A DNA stretch of 64,000 bases from Cytophagales bacterium CG12_big_fil_rev_8_21_14_0_65_40_12 (GTDB taxonomy: Bacteria; Bacteroidota; Bacteroidia; Cytophagales; Cyclobacteriaceae): the NCBI GenBank assembly GCA_002786855.1, contig PCUU01000065.1:1-64000 (forward strand). The letters are read 5' to 3'. Numbering within the stretch: the stretch's first letter is position 1; each line of letters opens with the position of its first letter. Below are positions 49,601 through 58,763 of the stretch, piece by piece. The notes under the pieces are model-generated. The model worked only from the letters and a program-made list of their open reading frames with translations. It was not told the DNA's origin and did not search any database. Both the position numbers and the translations under genes were made by a program.

Positions 49601-50027
49601 CCATGGTTACACCAGTTGCCCAAGTACCCGAGCCTGCTACCTTTGCCTGACTGGTAATATCCTCGAAAATAAGTCCTCCTTTATTTAAGTAAAGTTTGTT
49701 TTCGCCTTGGTTTGAAGTAAAATAAAGATCGATTAAGCCATCATTATTGATATCGCCAGCGGCAACTCCTCCACCATTGTAGAAATATGGATATTCCAGA
49801 ATATTGAAATCAGGGGATTCTTTCAATTGATTAATGAAGTCAATCCCAGAAGTGGCAGCAGGCACTAATCTGAAAATTGGCGCTTCCACTTTTTCATTCA
49901 TAAATCCTTGACAACCGACTATAGAAAGTAGCAAAAAAGGAACAAGCCCTTTCCACTTAAAAGCTTCCCCAAACTGGAGACTTGCAAGTCGCTGTCTTGT
50001 CAAAAATGATTTAAAAATGAACTTCAA
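46644..50027 (-). CDS. CRTAC1/UnbV-type FG-GAP repeat lipoprotein (third paralogue)
   Basis: A 1127-residue surface protein. The frame starts at a TTG and gives an unusually long n-region before the hydrophobic stretch and lipobox IVGC (Cys39), so the exact start is uncertain. The N-terminal half carries FG-GAP/VCBS blades with calcium-binding loops such as DINNDGLID, DVNADGFLD and DYDRDGDLD. An ASPIC/UnbV domain (GAKVTVTAGGRE...ITWPEG) lies near 530-620, and a second propeller follows. It is the last of three paralogues in this operon; ligand unknown. It starts 11 bases after the previous paralogue's stop. Confidence 0.87.
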   Translation of the reverse strand: MKFIFKSFLTRQRLASLQFGEAFKWKGLVPFLLLSIVGCQGFMNEKVEAPIFRLVPAATSGIDFINQLKESPDFNILEYPYFYNGGGVAAGDINNDGLIDLYFTSNQGENKLYLNKGGLIFEDITSQAKVAGSGTWATGVTMADVNADGFLDIYVSRVGNYKNAQGKNELFINNGDNTFTESAQAYGLDFEGFSTQTAFFDYDRDGDLDMYLLNHSIKNPEAFAFSRARFIPSEKGDKLYQSQLAQGKETFMDVTEEAGIYSSALGFGLGLGIGDLNNDGWPDIYISNDFTENDYLYLNNQNGTFTEQLESSIQHTSRYSMGNVLGDLNNDGFNEIITTDMLPSDPQIWKKSLGEDKSEVYKIKLNYGYNHQYVRNTLQKNLGNGQFSDLSLLANTFATDWSWSPLIFDMDNDGFQDIHITNGIFKRPNDLDFINYSSLTSDPDADVKEADLINTLPTLKIANYAGKGAGDFRFEPKAIGWGLDQASYSNGSAYADLDNDGDLDLIVNNIEQEAFVYENLSKSENSYLTVRLKSEGFNKNAVGAKVTVTAGGREFTRENNPTKGFESSVPTDLYFGLGIAQQIDKIEITWPEGQSQTLENIQPNQVLTISPSDLVTVNELLAEDKPTLLSLLDTNIGYTHQEDDFSDLGREYIIPRLFNHEGPALAAGDVDGNGLDDIFFGGAKGQSGELWLQKTEGNFEKGESRFFDLLSIAEDVSATFFDADGDQDLDLYVTSAGNENSETMIFSYDKLYINQGNGLFQFSPQALNKVGSQGKTVSVADIDGDGDLDVFVGANVVSGAFGTYPEQFLLINNGKGFFQNQFDRRFELEESIGMVNDSEWFDYDQDGDQDLVLVGEWMPITIFENDGKGRFKKAAIKAFENTNGWWYSLHVADLNNDGKPDLVAGNLGLNTKLKASIQEPVSLYAGDFDNNGQVDPVVFHYLEGVESPFATRDDLIKQIPSIKKKHKNYTSYADLKGPADLLGEDYDKKGAVKRAFTMSSKAFINLGKGKFEAIDLPLEAQHSPTMDIVAEDFNGDNITDLLLFGNNYTFRNDYGRADAKPITLLLGKGEGHFMPTNDAFLNTQNTWGEYRQARPINLGITKGIVAVRNNDKPIILQWPSQTAKAAN

Positions 50028-50038
50028 GTCTTTGGGGT

Positions 50039-53000
50039 TTAATATTGAAAAATGGCGAGTGAATCTTGGTTTCTAGCGACCATGATCGAATTCTTGAACA
50101 CAAGAATATCCCTGACTTCACCATCCACAAAAAATCCTTGACCGAAAGGCTGGGCTTCAAAATTACCCTTGCCATCATTCTTTAGATATACCCCGCGGCC
50201 TGCGTCAAAACGGCCAATCTCTGGCTTCACACCATACAAATTACCTCCCATGATCAGATCTATATCACCGTCCTTATCGAAATCTCCAGTGCCAATGGCA
50301 TAAATGGGCGCCATTTGAACTTGTGCCGGTAATTGGGCGATGGTAAAATTAAAATTGCCTTGATTGATCAAAACGACAGAAGCAAGTTGAGTAACCTTGG
50401 CCTCAATAGCGTCAGAAAGTGCCTTCACACCAAAAATATCTTGAACCGAGGCGTTTTCGAACGACTTATAATCGGGCAATACTTTCTTTAATGACTTGAT
50501 TTGATCAATCAAGTTATGGCGCAAACCGTATGGATAGGCTTCTCCATCTGCATGATAGCTGGCGAGAATGGGATCCACCAATCCGTTATTATCAAAATCC
50601 TTCACAAAAAGCGCAATTGGTTGTTCCGCTGACGCCTTGAATCGGCTGTTCAAGCCGTGATTACCAACGATGAAATCTATATCGCCATCACCGTCAAGAT
50701 CCGCTGCTTTGATTTTATTCCACCAGCCTTTGGCATCGCTTAAATTTTGTGGTGATTTTTTGGTGAATTTGCCGTTTTGATTTTCAAAAATTTCAATCCC
50801 CATGTATTCGCCAACCATGACCAAGTCGAGGTCGCCATCGCCATCTACATCTTGAAACAAGCTGCTGGTAATGATTCCGATTACTTTTAATCCTGGGGCC
50901 GAAGCCGCAGTTATATCAGTGAAATTTCCCTTTCCATCATTTTCAAGAATAAAACCATCTCCTGGAATTCCGTTTTTCAAAGGTTTGGAACCTTCCCCTA
51001 CAAACAAATCTATGTCACCATCACCATCAATGTCGCCTGACACCACCGTGGCAGAACTAATAAAGCGTTTTGTTTCTGGCAACATTTGGTTGCTTAAAGT
51101 AAAATTGCCCTTTCCGTCATTGAAGTACAACCGATCATTGAGCGCTGAAGAATTTTCGGAATATTCTATTCCGCCACTGCAAACGTAAAGGTCTAAATCA
51201 CCGTCACCGTCCGCATCGAATATGACGCTTTCGGTATCTTCAGAAATTTTATCCTTCTGGAAAGCCGCCTGACTCGTTGGTTTGTAACCGTTCTGAGTTG
51301 CAATCAAAATCGTACCCTCTGTATCGCGACTGCCTCCAATATAAATGTCGTCCAAACCATCATTATTCACATCGCCAATCGACATTTTCGGGCCACCGGT
51401 ACTTTTCATCATAAACAGCGACCTGTCCAAATCGAAATCACTGAATTCATTTTCCTTATGCAGGTAATTTGGTACCGTGTTGACTCGACTAAAAGTGGTA
51501 GTTGAGTTGGTGTTTGAAGGCACCTGAGCCTCTTTCATTGCTGTATTGTAATCAATAGTGACGGTGCGATTGACTGGAACAGAATTCAAAACTGTAACAT
51601 CACCTAAAGGCCAAACAACTTTGATATTCACATCTGCACTGGAGTTTAGCCCGAGGAAAGGGCGCGGATCCATGCTCGATTGGAAACCACGTACAGGCTG
51701 ATTTTCGATGTAATAAGTGGTTTTTCCCGAGGTGACATATATTTTACTGCCGATGGCAAATTTGTTCTTTTCACCACCTTTGAGCACTAGCCTGATATAA
51801 TTGCTTTCTGGCGATGCTGATGCGGAGTTTCTGTAAACAAAAGAGGGCATGTTTACATTGTTCACCACCAAATCCAAGTCGCCATCATTGTCCAAGTCGC
51901 CATAAGCCGATCCATTCGAAAAGCTTTTTTGGTTTAGCCCAAACTCGGCAGATCTATCCTCGAACTTAAGCCCACCTGTATTCTTATAGGCAAAATTAGC
52001 AATTGGGTTAGAAGGAATTATTTCAATGAGTTTCTCATAATTAACTTTCTCTTCAGTAACCATTGATTTTACAATTTCTTCACTAGAGGCATATTGTAGA
52101 TAATCTTGATCAGTAAGGTCTTGGTATATTCCGTTGGCAACATAAAGGTCTTTGAAGCCATCGTTATCCATATCAAAAATCAAAGCACCCCAACTCCAAT
52201 CAGTGGCTTCGACTCCCGCAAATCTACCAACTTCAGAAAAGGTGTTATTGCCATTATTACTTTGGAAACTGTTGCGCGTAAACTGGTGATAGTAGCCATT
52301 TTTAACGCCATATTGATATCGGTTCCAATCTTCAAAAGTGGTCACCGTTTTTAGTCGTTTATAATCATTTGGCAGCATTTCTGTGACGAAGATATCGTTG
52401 CTTGCATCGTTGTTCACATCTGCCATATCCGCCCCCATCGAGGCTCCACTGATCGATTCCATTTGATCGGTGAGTGATTCTTTGAAAGTGCCATTCTGAT
52501 TATTGATATAGAGGTAATCCCTCTCAAAAAAGTCATTGGAAACGTAAATATCGTCCCAACCGTCACTGTTCACATCGCCAACGGTTACGCCCAATCCAAA
52601 ACCAATGATACTACCATAAATTCCTGCCTCTTGGCTCACGTCTACAAATTTACCATCTTGGTTTTGCAGCAGTTTGTCTCCTCCTAAGGCATCGCGCTTT
52701 GGCCTTTCATTTCGTCTTAGATCAAAACTTCCGATGGCCTGATATGAGTTATTCAGTATGTATACATCCAGGTCCCCGTCATGGTCATAATCAAAGAAAG
52801 AGGCGTGGGTAGTAAAACCGGGATCGGCCAAACCATATGCTTCTGCGCTTTCGGTAAAAGTGAGGTCACCATTATTGATGAAGAGTTCATTTTGCTTGTT
52901 GTCGCCTTGAACGTCTCCAGAATTACAAACATAGATATCCAAAAGGCCATCAGCATTAACATCTGCCATGGTTACGCCTGTTGACCAAGCCCTGTTTCCT

Positions 53001-53347
53001 TCAACGCCTGCGCTCACAGAAATATCTTCGAACTTAAAATCACCTTTGTTCAAATAGAGTTTATTCTTTTTAAGATTGGCAGTAAAGTAAATATCGGGTA
53101 AACCGTCATTATTGATATCGCCAATGGCCACTCCACCGCCATTATAGAAATTGCGGTATTTATAAATATTGAACTCGCGATCGAAAGCCAAATCGTTTCT
53201 AAAATCGATGCCCGTTTGGGTACTGTCTAGCAGTTCAAACAAAGGTGGGCTTGATGGCTTTTCGGGTGTGCACGACCAGCACCCCATACCTATAATGAAT
53301 AAGATGAGGCTCAGTTTAATTACCGGCAAACTATTTCTTCTTAACAT
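50039..53347 (-). CDS. CRTAC1/UnbV-type FG-GAP repeat lipoprotein (second paralogue)
   Basis: A 1102-residue lipoprotein (lipobox CWSC, Cys26) with the same plan as its neighbours: an N-terminal propeller with the YNGGGVAIGDINNDGLPD opening, multiple D-x-(D/N)-x-D-G loops, an ASPIC/UnbV segment (IGSKIYVTSGK...VVWPLGD) and a second set of blades. These repeats bind Ca2+ and are typical of integrin-alpha-like propellers. Its ATG overlaps the end of the small lipoprotein gene by 17 bases. Divergence from the other copies indicates an old triplication. Confidence 0.9.
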   Translation of the reverse strand: MLRRNSLPVIKLSLILFIIGMGCWSCTPEKPSSPPLFELLDSTQTGIDFRNDLAFDREFNIYKYRNFYNGGGVAIGDINNDGLPDIYFTANLKKNKLYLNKGDFKFEDISVSAGVEGNRAWSTGVTMADVNADGLLDIYVCNSGDVQGDNKQNELFINNGDLTFTESAEAYGLADPGFTTHASFFDYDHDGDLDVYILNNSYQAIGSFDLRRNERPKRDALGGDKLLQNQDGKFVDVSQEAGIYGSIIGFGLGVTVGDVNSDGWDDIYVSNDFFERDYLYINNQNGTFKESLTDQMESISGASMGADMADVNNDASNDIFVTEMLPNDYKRLKTVTTFEDWNRYQYGVKNGYYHQFTRNSFQSNNGNNTFSEVGRFAGVEATDWSWGALIFDMDNDGFKDLYVANGIYQDLTDQDYLQYASSEEIVKSMVTEEKVNYEKLIEIIPSNPIANFAYKNTGGLKFEDRSAEFGLNQKSFSNGSAYGDLDNDGDLDLVVNNVNMPSFVYRNSASASPESNYIRLVLKGGEKNKFAIGSKIYVTSGKTTYYIENQPVRGFQSSMDPRPFLGLNSSADVNIKVVWPLGDVTVLNSVPVNRTVTIDYNTAMKEAQVPSNTNSTTTFSRVNTVPNYLHKENEFSDFDLDRSLFMMKSTGGPKMSIGDVNNDGLDDIYIGGSRDTEGTILIATQNGYKPTSQAAFQKDKISEDTESVIFDADGDGDLDLYVCSGGIEYSENSSALNDRLYFNDGKGNFTLSNQMLPETKRFISSATVVSGDIDGDGDIDLFVGEGSKPLKNGIPGDGFILENDGKGNFTDITAASAPGLKVIGIITSSLFQDVDGDGDLDLVMVGEYMGIEIFENQNGKFTKKSPQNLSDAKGWWNKIKAADLDGDGDIDFIVGNHGLNSRFKASAEQPIALFVKDFDNNGLVDPILASYHADGEAYPYGLRHNLIDQIKSLKKVLPDYKSFENASVQDIFGVKALSDAIEAKVTQLASVVLINQGNFNFTIAQLPAQVQMAPIYAIGTGDFDKDGDIDLIMGGNLYGVKPEIGRFDAGRGVYLKNDGKGNFEAQPFGQGFFVDGEVRDILVFKNSIMVARNQDSLAIFQY

Positions 53348-53915
53348 TTTTATTTTGGTCTAATAAATTGGTGATTTTCATTTCTAAAAATCTATCGTCT
53401 TCTTTTCGAATGGCCATTCTACGATTGCCATCCACCTTAACCCAAATTTCGTTGGGCTCCTTTTCGAAAGTAAGCTTCATAAATGGATTTTTGCCATACC
53501 AATTTTGAAGCGTATCAATAATTGGTTGAACAAGCCTATCCGAACTATGTAAATCATTGAAAATATTCCAGCGTGAGTATGAGAACTTAAGGTCCATTCC
53601 ATTAATTCTTTCCTCCTTATCAAAGGTAGGATAGAAATGCATTTTAATGGGTGACGGCTCTTCTGACGGAGGAGTCAAAACAAATTCAAGTAGATTCCCA
53701 TTTCCTGGTTGCAAACCAATTGATTTATTCAGTTTCCAGGAGAGATCAAAAAATTCCTGTCTGGTTTGGCCAAATTTTAGCCCTAAAAACAGCGAGTCAT
53801 ACTTCACCCCGCTTTCAAGTTCAGTTTCAACCAATTGCTCATACTCAGATTTACAGGCACTGAACATAAGTGCAAAGACACTTATTACTAACGCAATTCT
53901 AATTTTGTGTTTCAT
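53331..53915 (-). CDS. unknown lipoprotein wedged between CRTAC1-like genes
   Basis: A 194-residue protein. The ATG at 53915 starts a lipoprotein signal (lipobox FSAC, Cys21). No family is recognised. The mature part mixes predicted strands and helices, contains a LGLKFGQTRQEFFD segment and many charged residues, and ends in a lysine-rich tail. It overlaps the preceding and following CRTAC1-like genes by 17 bases each, so its production is tightly coupled to theirs and it may be a partner or chaperone of those proteins. Confidence 0.75.
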   Translation of the reverse strand: MKHKIRIALVISVFALMFSACKSEYEQLVETELESGVKYDSLFLGLKFGQTRQEFFDLSWKLNKSIGLQPGNGNLLEFVLTPPSEEPSPIKMHFYPTFDKEERINGMDLKFSYSRWNIFNDLHSSDRLVQPIIDTLQNWYGKNPFMKLTFEKEPNEIWVKVDGNRRMAIRKEDDRFLEMKITNLLDQNKNVKKK

Positions 53916-56900
53916 ATACCTCGATCGGACCATTGTTAATTGCAAACAAGATCAGTTTTTTATCTCCAACTGAGATGGTTTTGATGTCTCTAATTTGACC
54001 ATCTGTTGAAAGAAAAAAGGCATTGTTAGTCGCAAAGCCGTCTTTCGATCCTAATAAAACCAATCCTTTTGACCCATCAAACCTACCAAATTGAGGCTTG
54101 ACTAAAAACTGGTTTCCTCCCAATATTAAATCTTTATATCCATCTCCATTTAAATCCTCCGCAGCTATGGCATAAGTGGGACTATATTGCGCTTCATTTG
54201 GCAAGTCAACTTTGTTAAACTTACCCTTTTCATTCAAAAACAACGAAGTTAGCAGCAGGTCTACCTCTGTCATTTGTGCTTTTGAAAGCACCTCTGAACT
54301 AAATAATTCATCAATGCTCAGCTTTGCAAATTCCTTATAAAAGAGCGCCTTCTTTTTCAGTATTGGCATTTGCTTTACCAATTCATCAATCTCGGCAATG
54401 GGATAAAATTTTCCATTTATCTCTTCGCAAATGATTTGTTCTGTCATGCCATTGCCATCAAAATCGTTGATGTACATTCTCAGTCTCGGTTTCAGTAGGC
54501 TGTTCTTCCCGTGATTGCCCGCAACGAAATCTAAATCTCCATCATTATCCACATCCAAAACCGCGAGGCTATTCCAGAAACCACTCGTTTTTGGCAGCAC
54601 GTCTCGTTGAAATCCTTCCGCACCATTATTGATAAAAATATTGATTGGTTGCCAATCACCAACGACAATTAAATCTGGTTGGCCATCCCCATTAATATCT
54701 GCCCATTGCGCATCTGTCACCATTCCAATAGATAATAGGCTTGGGGCAACCGCCTCAGTAACATCGGTAAACTCTCCCTTTCCGTTGTTCTGGAATACAA
54801 AGCCTCTGCCGTCTCTTCCATAATTGAAAGGATGGAACCGCTCGCCAACAAAAAGATCCAAATCTCCATCCAGGTCAAAATCGGCCGCTTTCACCACGCT
54901 AGTACTTACAAATTCTTTAAAAGGGAGTGCTGTTGCAGATTTGGTGAAGTTTCCTTCTCCATCATTAACATAGAGCCTGTCCATAAGTGCCGAAGAACTT
55001 GTGCTGAACGCCCTACCGCCACTGGCTACATAGAGGTCTTGATCGCCATCGTTATCACAATCAAAAAATAAGACGCTTGTATCTTCAGATATGCTATCAC
55101 GCTCAAATGCTAGATTGCTACTTTTCGTGAAATTCAAATTATCTCCTAAAAAGAGCGCACTCGTTTGTTCCTTGGCTCCTCCCACAAATACATCCTGGAC
55201 ACCGTCTCCATTCACATCAGCAATGGCAAGGCTAGGACCATCATTATCATACATTTGAAACAAAAGTCTTTCTCTGTCAAAGTCGACAAAATCGTTCTCT
55301 TTATGAGTAAAATTTAACCCATAGACAGCGCTAGATTTCTTTAAAATAGGGGTGACTTTCGCTTTAAATCCACTTTCTGGTAAAACCTCCATTTTGCTTT
55401 GATCAAAAGTATAAGTCTTATTCGAAGTCAGCGCATTGACCTTTGACAAGCCACCGGTTGGCCAGTAGATGTAAAGAGAATCGACCGAATTAATATTGCC
55501 AAGGCCTAAGTGGAGAACAGGATCAACCGAACTTTGAAAGCCTTTTGAAGGAAAGTTTTCGGCCGTTACAATCCCTTGCGATGTAAATGCCACCACCTTT
55601 GCGCCTATTGCAAAAGTGTTTTGCTCACTTCCCTTTAACCTCAATCGAATACTTTTATGCGTGGCAGAATCTGAGTTATTCTTATAAACAAAAGAGGCCA
55701 TGTTGACATTATTCACAATCAGGTCCAAGTCACCATCGTTGTCCAAATCTCCATAAGCACTGCCATTGCTAAAGCTCGGTTTACCCAAGCCCAATGCTGA
55801 AGACGATGCTTGGAAATTGAGATTTCCCTGATTTAAATAAGCTGCGTTCACCACGGGTGCAGAAGGCATGATATCAATGAGTTTTTTTATGGCTTGCCCT
55901 TCTTCCTTGATCATGGACCTTACCTTTTCATCATTGGCCATAAAGTTCAAGTAATCCCGATCGAGCAAGTCTTTGTAAATGCCATTGGAAATAAAGATGT
56001 CCTTCATGCCATCATTGTCCATGTCGAAAATCAAAGCTCCCCAACTCCATTCGGTAGCCGACAGCCCAGATAATCTGCCTACCTCAGTAAATTGATTGCC
56101 ATCCAAACTCGTTTGAAGGACATTTCTTGAAAACTGATGGTAGTAGCCCTTCGATACATTGAGTTGATATTTATCCCAAGTTTCGTGAAAAGTCTTTGTC
56201 TTTTTTCGCTGTCTGTCTTGAGGCAGCATTTCAGTAACCATCAGTTCTGGACGGCCATCATTGTTGAGATCGGAGGCATCGGCACCCATGGAGCCCATGC
56301 TCAAACTTTGAAAATAACTTTCTCCATCCTCCACAAAGCCACCATTTTGGTTGTTGATATAGAGATAATCCTTCTCGAAAAAATCATTGGAGATAAAAAT
56401 GTCTGTCCAGCCGTCTGAATTGAAATCGTTCAAGGTAATTCCTAAACCATATCCTATGCTACTGCTAAAAATCCCTGCCTCTAGGGTAATATCGATGAAA
56501 ACACCGTTGTCATTTCGCAAAAATTTATTGCCGTTGCCATTCTCGTCAGGAATTTCTCTTCTGCCTTCAACAACATCTTGCCCAACGCCCACAGAACGAA
56601 TAGAATTATTCAAGAGATAGCAATCTAAATCGCCATCCTTATCAAAGTCAAAGAATGCGGCATGGGTAGAAAGGCCCATAAAATTGAGCCCATATTCAGC
56701 GGATTGCTCCTTAAAAGTGCCATCCTTTTGGTTAATAAAAAGTTCATTGTGCCGATTTTCTCCAGAAGGTGGCCCAGATTTACAGACATATAGGTCTAGC
56801 CAGCCATCGGCATTAATATCAACAAAAGTAGCACCTGATGACCAAATATTGGGGCAATTTACCCCGGCCTTCACGGCAACTTCTTCAAATTGCCAATTTC

Positions 56901-57168
56901 CTTGATTGATAAACAGCTTGTTGTCTACGAGGTTGCCCGTCATGTAAACATCAAGAAGTCCATCATTATTTACATCTCCCAAAGCGACACCTGCGCCATT
57001 GTAAAAATTTCTATACGTATAAGGATTGAGATTTTCGGTGTATTCCAGTTCATTCAGGAATGATAAACCAGAAGTTTCAGACACTTCCTCGAAGAGTTGC
57101 TTGTCTGTTTTATTAGAGCAGGCAGATAAGAATAAAGCCGTTGATAGAAAAAATAGGAGTGCCCTCAT
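53899..57168 (-). CDS. CRTAC1/UnbV-type FG-GAP repeat lipoprotein (first paralogue)
   Basis: A 1089-residue lipoprotein; the ATG at 57168 gives the signal MRALLFFLST with lipobox LSAC (Cys17). It has FG-GAP blades with calcium loops (DVNNDGLLD, DINADGWLD, DFDKDGDLD), a central ASPIC/UnbV domain (IGAKVVAFTSQG...IYWPTGG) and a second blade set. It follows susD, from which it is separated by a strong terminator-like hairpin, so it is likely made in smaller amounts than SusCD. It probably sits at the cell surface and binds or scaffolds. Confidence 0.9.
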   Translation of the reverse strand: MRALLFFLSTALFLSACSNKTDKQLFEEVSETSGLSFLNELEYTENLNPYTYRNFYNGAGVALGDVNNDGLLDVYMTGNLVDNKLFINQGNWQFEEVAVKAGVNCPNIWSSGATFVDINADGWLDLYVCKSGPPSGENRHNELFINQKDGTFKEQSAEYGLNFMGLSTHAAFFDFDKDGDLDCYLLNNSIRSVGVGQDVVEGRREIPDENGNGNKFLRNDNGVFIDITLEAGIFSSSIGYGLGITLNDFNSDGWTDIFISNDFFEKDYLYINNQNGGFVEDGESYFQSLSMGSMGADASDLNNDGRPELMVTEMLPQDRQRKKTKTFHETWDKYQLNVSKGYYHQFSRNVLQTSLDGNQFTEVGRLSGLSATEWSWGALIFDMDNDGMKDIFISNGIYKDLLDRDYLNFMANDEKVRSMIKEEGQAIKKLIDIMPSAPVVNAAYLNQGNLNFQASSSALGLGKPSFSNGSAYGDLDNDGDLDLIVNNVNMASFVYKNNSDSATHKSIRLRLKGSEQNTFAIGAKVVAFTSQGIVTAENFPSKGFQSSVDPVLHLGLGNINSVDSLYIYWPTGGLSKVNALTSNKTYTFDQSKMEVLPESGFKAKVTPILKKSSAVYGLNFTHKENDFVDFDRERLLFQMYDNDGPSLAIADVNGDGVQDVFVGGAKEQTSALFLGDNLNFTKSSNLAFERDSISEDTSVLFFDCDNDGDQDLYVASGGRAFSTSSSALMDRLYVNDGEGNFTKSATALPFKEFVSTSVVKAADFDLDGDLDLFVGERFHPFNYGRDGRGFVFQNNGKGEFTDVTEAVAPSLLSIGMVTDAQWADINGDGQPDLIVVGDWQPINIFINNGAEGFQRDVLPKTSGFWNSLAVLDVDNDGDLDFVAGNHGKNSLLKPRLRMYINDFDGNGMTEQIICEEINGKFYPIAEIDELVKQMPILKKKALFYKEFAKLSIDELFSSEVLSKAQMTEVDLLLTSLFLNEKGKFNKVDLPNEAQYSPTYAIAAEDLNGDGYKDLILGGNQFLVKPQFGRFDGSKGLVLLGSKDGFATNNAFFLSTDGQIRDIKTISVGDKKLILFAINNGPIEVYETQN

Positions 57169-57173
57169 AATGA

Positions 57174-57207
57174 AAAAATGGATTACCATTAAAGGTAATC
57201 CATTTTT
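57174..57207 (-). terminator. strong hairpin with T run between susD and the CRTAC1-like genes
   Basis: ATGGATTACC and GGTAATCCAT pair perfectly around a 6-base loop, extended to 14 bp by an A/T flank, and the minus strand continues into TTTTTT. It starts 21 bases after the susD stop. As seven genes of one orientation surround it, it probably acts as a partial terminator that raises SusCD output relative to downstream genes. Confidence 0.8.
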
Positions 57208-57227
57208 AAATATGTCAAATGTATGAA

Positions 57228-58751
57228 TTAGTAACCAGCATTTTGGGTAAGTGTACCCGCAGCAGCTTGAATTTGATCATTAGGAATAGGGAAGATTGTT
57301 CTGAAAGCAGCACTAGCAGGTTTTTCCCACCATGCAATACCCCATTTGTTAAATCTGATCAAGTCAGTTCTACGAATAGACTCTTGGAACATTTCACGAC
57401 CTCTTTCTGCCAAGAACTGATCCTCAGTCATAGAAGAAAATGCCGCAACTCCAGCTCTTGATCTCAATTGGTTCACAAGCGCTAATGTTCCAGGATCACT
57501 CCAGTTTCCATTTAGTCTAGCTATGGCCTCAGCTTTGATCAATAAAACTTGTCCATAACGGAACAGCGTATAATCGTTATCCATTTCAGGCAACTGACCT
57601 ACTTTGAAGCTATATTTACCTAATCTTGCTCCAGCTTGTCTACTTCCGCTCGGTGCAAGTTCGTTAATCGCAGGAGTGTAATTGATTGCCGCACCATCAG
57701 CATCCGCTGGATCGAAAGCCAAATCCAAAATTGGGTTACCATCTAAATCCGTTTGTGGACCGACAATAAAGTTGTTTGCTTTTCTAGCGTCTCCATTCTC
57801 ATAAGAATTATAGAATTCCTCAAGTGTAGAGTAACCATTCCAAGGCTGTTGCTGTAAACGGTAAGTCAATTGGCTTGGGTAGTGTAAAGTCATTTGGGCA
57901 AAGTTCATTCCAGTTGCTGTTGCTTCATCATAAGGAATTACCCAAATGTGCTCTACGTTTTCAACGTTATCAGGAGCAAATACAGCAGCGTAGCTATCAG
58001 ATAAGCTGTAGAAACCAGAGTTGATTACTGCATCAGCAGCATCAATGGCATCTTGCCATCTTGGAGTACCTGTGTAAACTTCAGCATTAAGATAAAGTCT
58101 AGCCAAAAGTGAATAAGCTCCACCTTTGCTCACTCTACCATAAGCAGGTCTGCCATCGATCAAATTAGGAATAGCAGCTAGTAATTCTGATTCAATGAAT
58201 TCAAAAGCTTGAACTCTAGTGGCTTGTGGAGCATCAACACCTGGTACAGTTACCAATTTGATTCTGCCAAAAGCATCCATTAATCTCCAATAGTAAAGTG
58301 CTCTAAGTGTTCTTAGTTGTGCAATACCTTCAGCCCCAACTGTGTTTTCTTGGATCAAACGATTACACTCAGAAATACCACCGTAGTTATCATTCCACAT
58401 ACCATTCAAGGCTGGGTGAGTTGATTGCCATACGTGGCGGTGCATATCTAACCAGATACCCCCATCGAACCAGTCACCACCTTTTTGAGTGATTACCGCC
58501 TCATCAGAAGAAATTTCAACTACTGAGAAGTAGTTTCCGTGGTTAGCAGAACCATTCCTTAATCTTTGGAAAGCTCCTCCTAGACCATCTGCAGGAGTGG
58601 CTTTGTTGACGTTCTCACTTTGACCTAAACCAGGGTTAATTGGATCGAAATCTTCGGTGAAAGTGTCTTTAAGTTCCTCTTCTAGGTTCGTACACGCTCC
58701 TACTAAGAAAAGCGAGACGAACATTAATGTAATTTTAAATATGTTTTTCAT
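57228..58751 (-). CDS. SusD/RagB-family nutrient-binding lipoprotein
   Basis: A 507-residue outer-membrane lipoprotein (lipobox VGAC, Cys20, followed by TNLEEE, an acidic stretch consistent with surface export). It forms the lid over its SusC channel and binds the imported ligand. The TPR-like helical core (RALYYWRLMDAFGRI) and C-terminal RxxYxRTDLIRFNKW-like segment are typical. The substrate cannot be read from sequence; the trehalase at the end of the operon hints at a sugar. Confidence 0.94.
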   Translation of the reverse strand: MKNIFKITLMFVSLFLVGACTNLEEELKDTFTEDFDPINPGLGQSENVNKATPADGLGGAFQRLRNGSANHGNYFSVVEISSDEAVITQKGGDWFDGGIWLDMHRHVWQSTHPALNGMWNDNYGGISECNRLIQENTVGAEGIAQLRTLRALYYWRLMDAFGRIKLVTVPGVDAPQATRVQAFEFIESELLAAIPNLIDGRPAYGRVSKGGAYSLLARLYLNAEVYTGTPRWQDAIDAADAVINSGFYSLSDSYAAVFAPDNVENVEHIWVIPYDEATATGMNFAQMTLHYPSQLTYRLQQQPWNGYSTLEEFYNSYENGDARKANNFIVGPQTDLDGNPILDLAFDPADADGAAINYTPAINELAPSGSRQAGARLGKYSFKVGQLPEMDNDYTLFRYGQVLLIKAEAIARLNGNWSDPGTLALVNQLRSRAGVAAFSSMTEDQFLAERGREMFQESIRRTDLIRFNKWGIAWWEKPASAAFRTIFPIPNDQIQAAAGTLTQNAGY

Positions 58752-58763
58752 TTTATAGTGATT

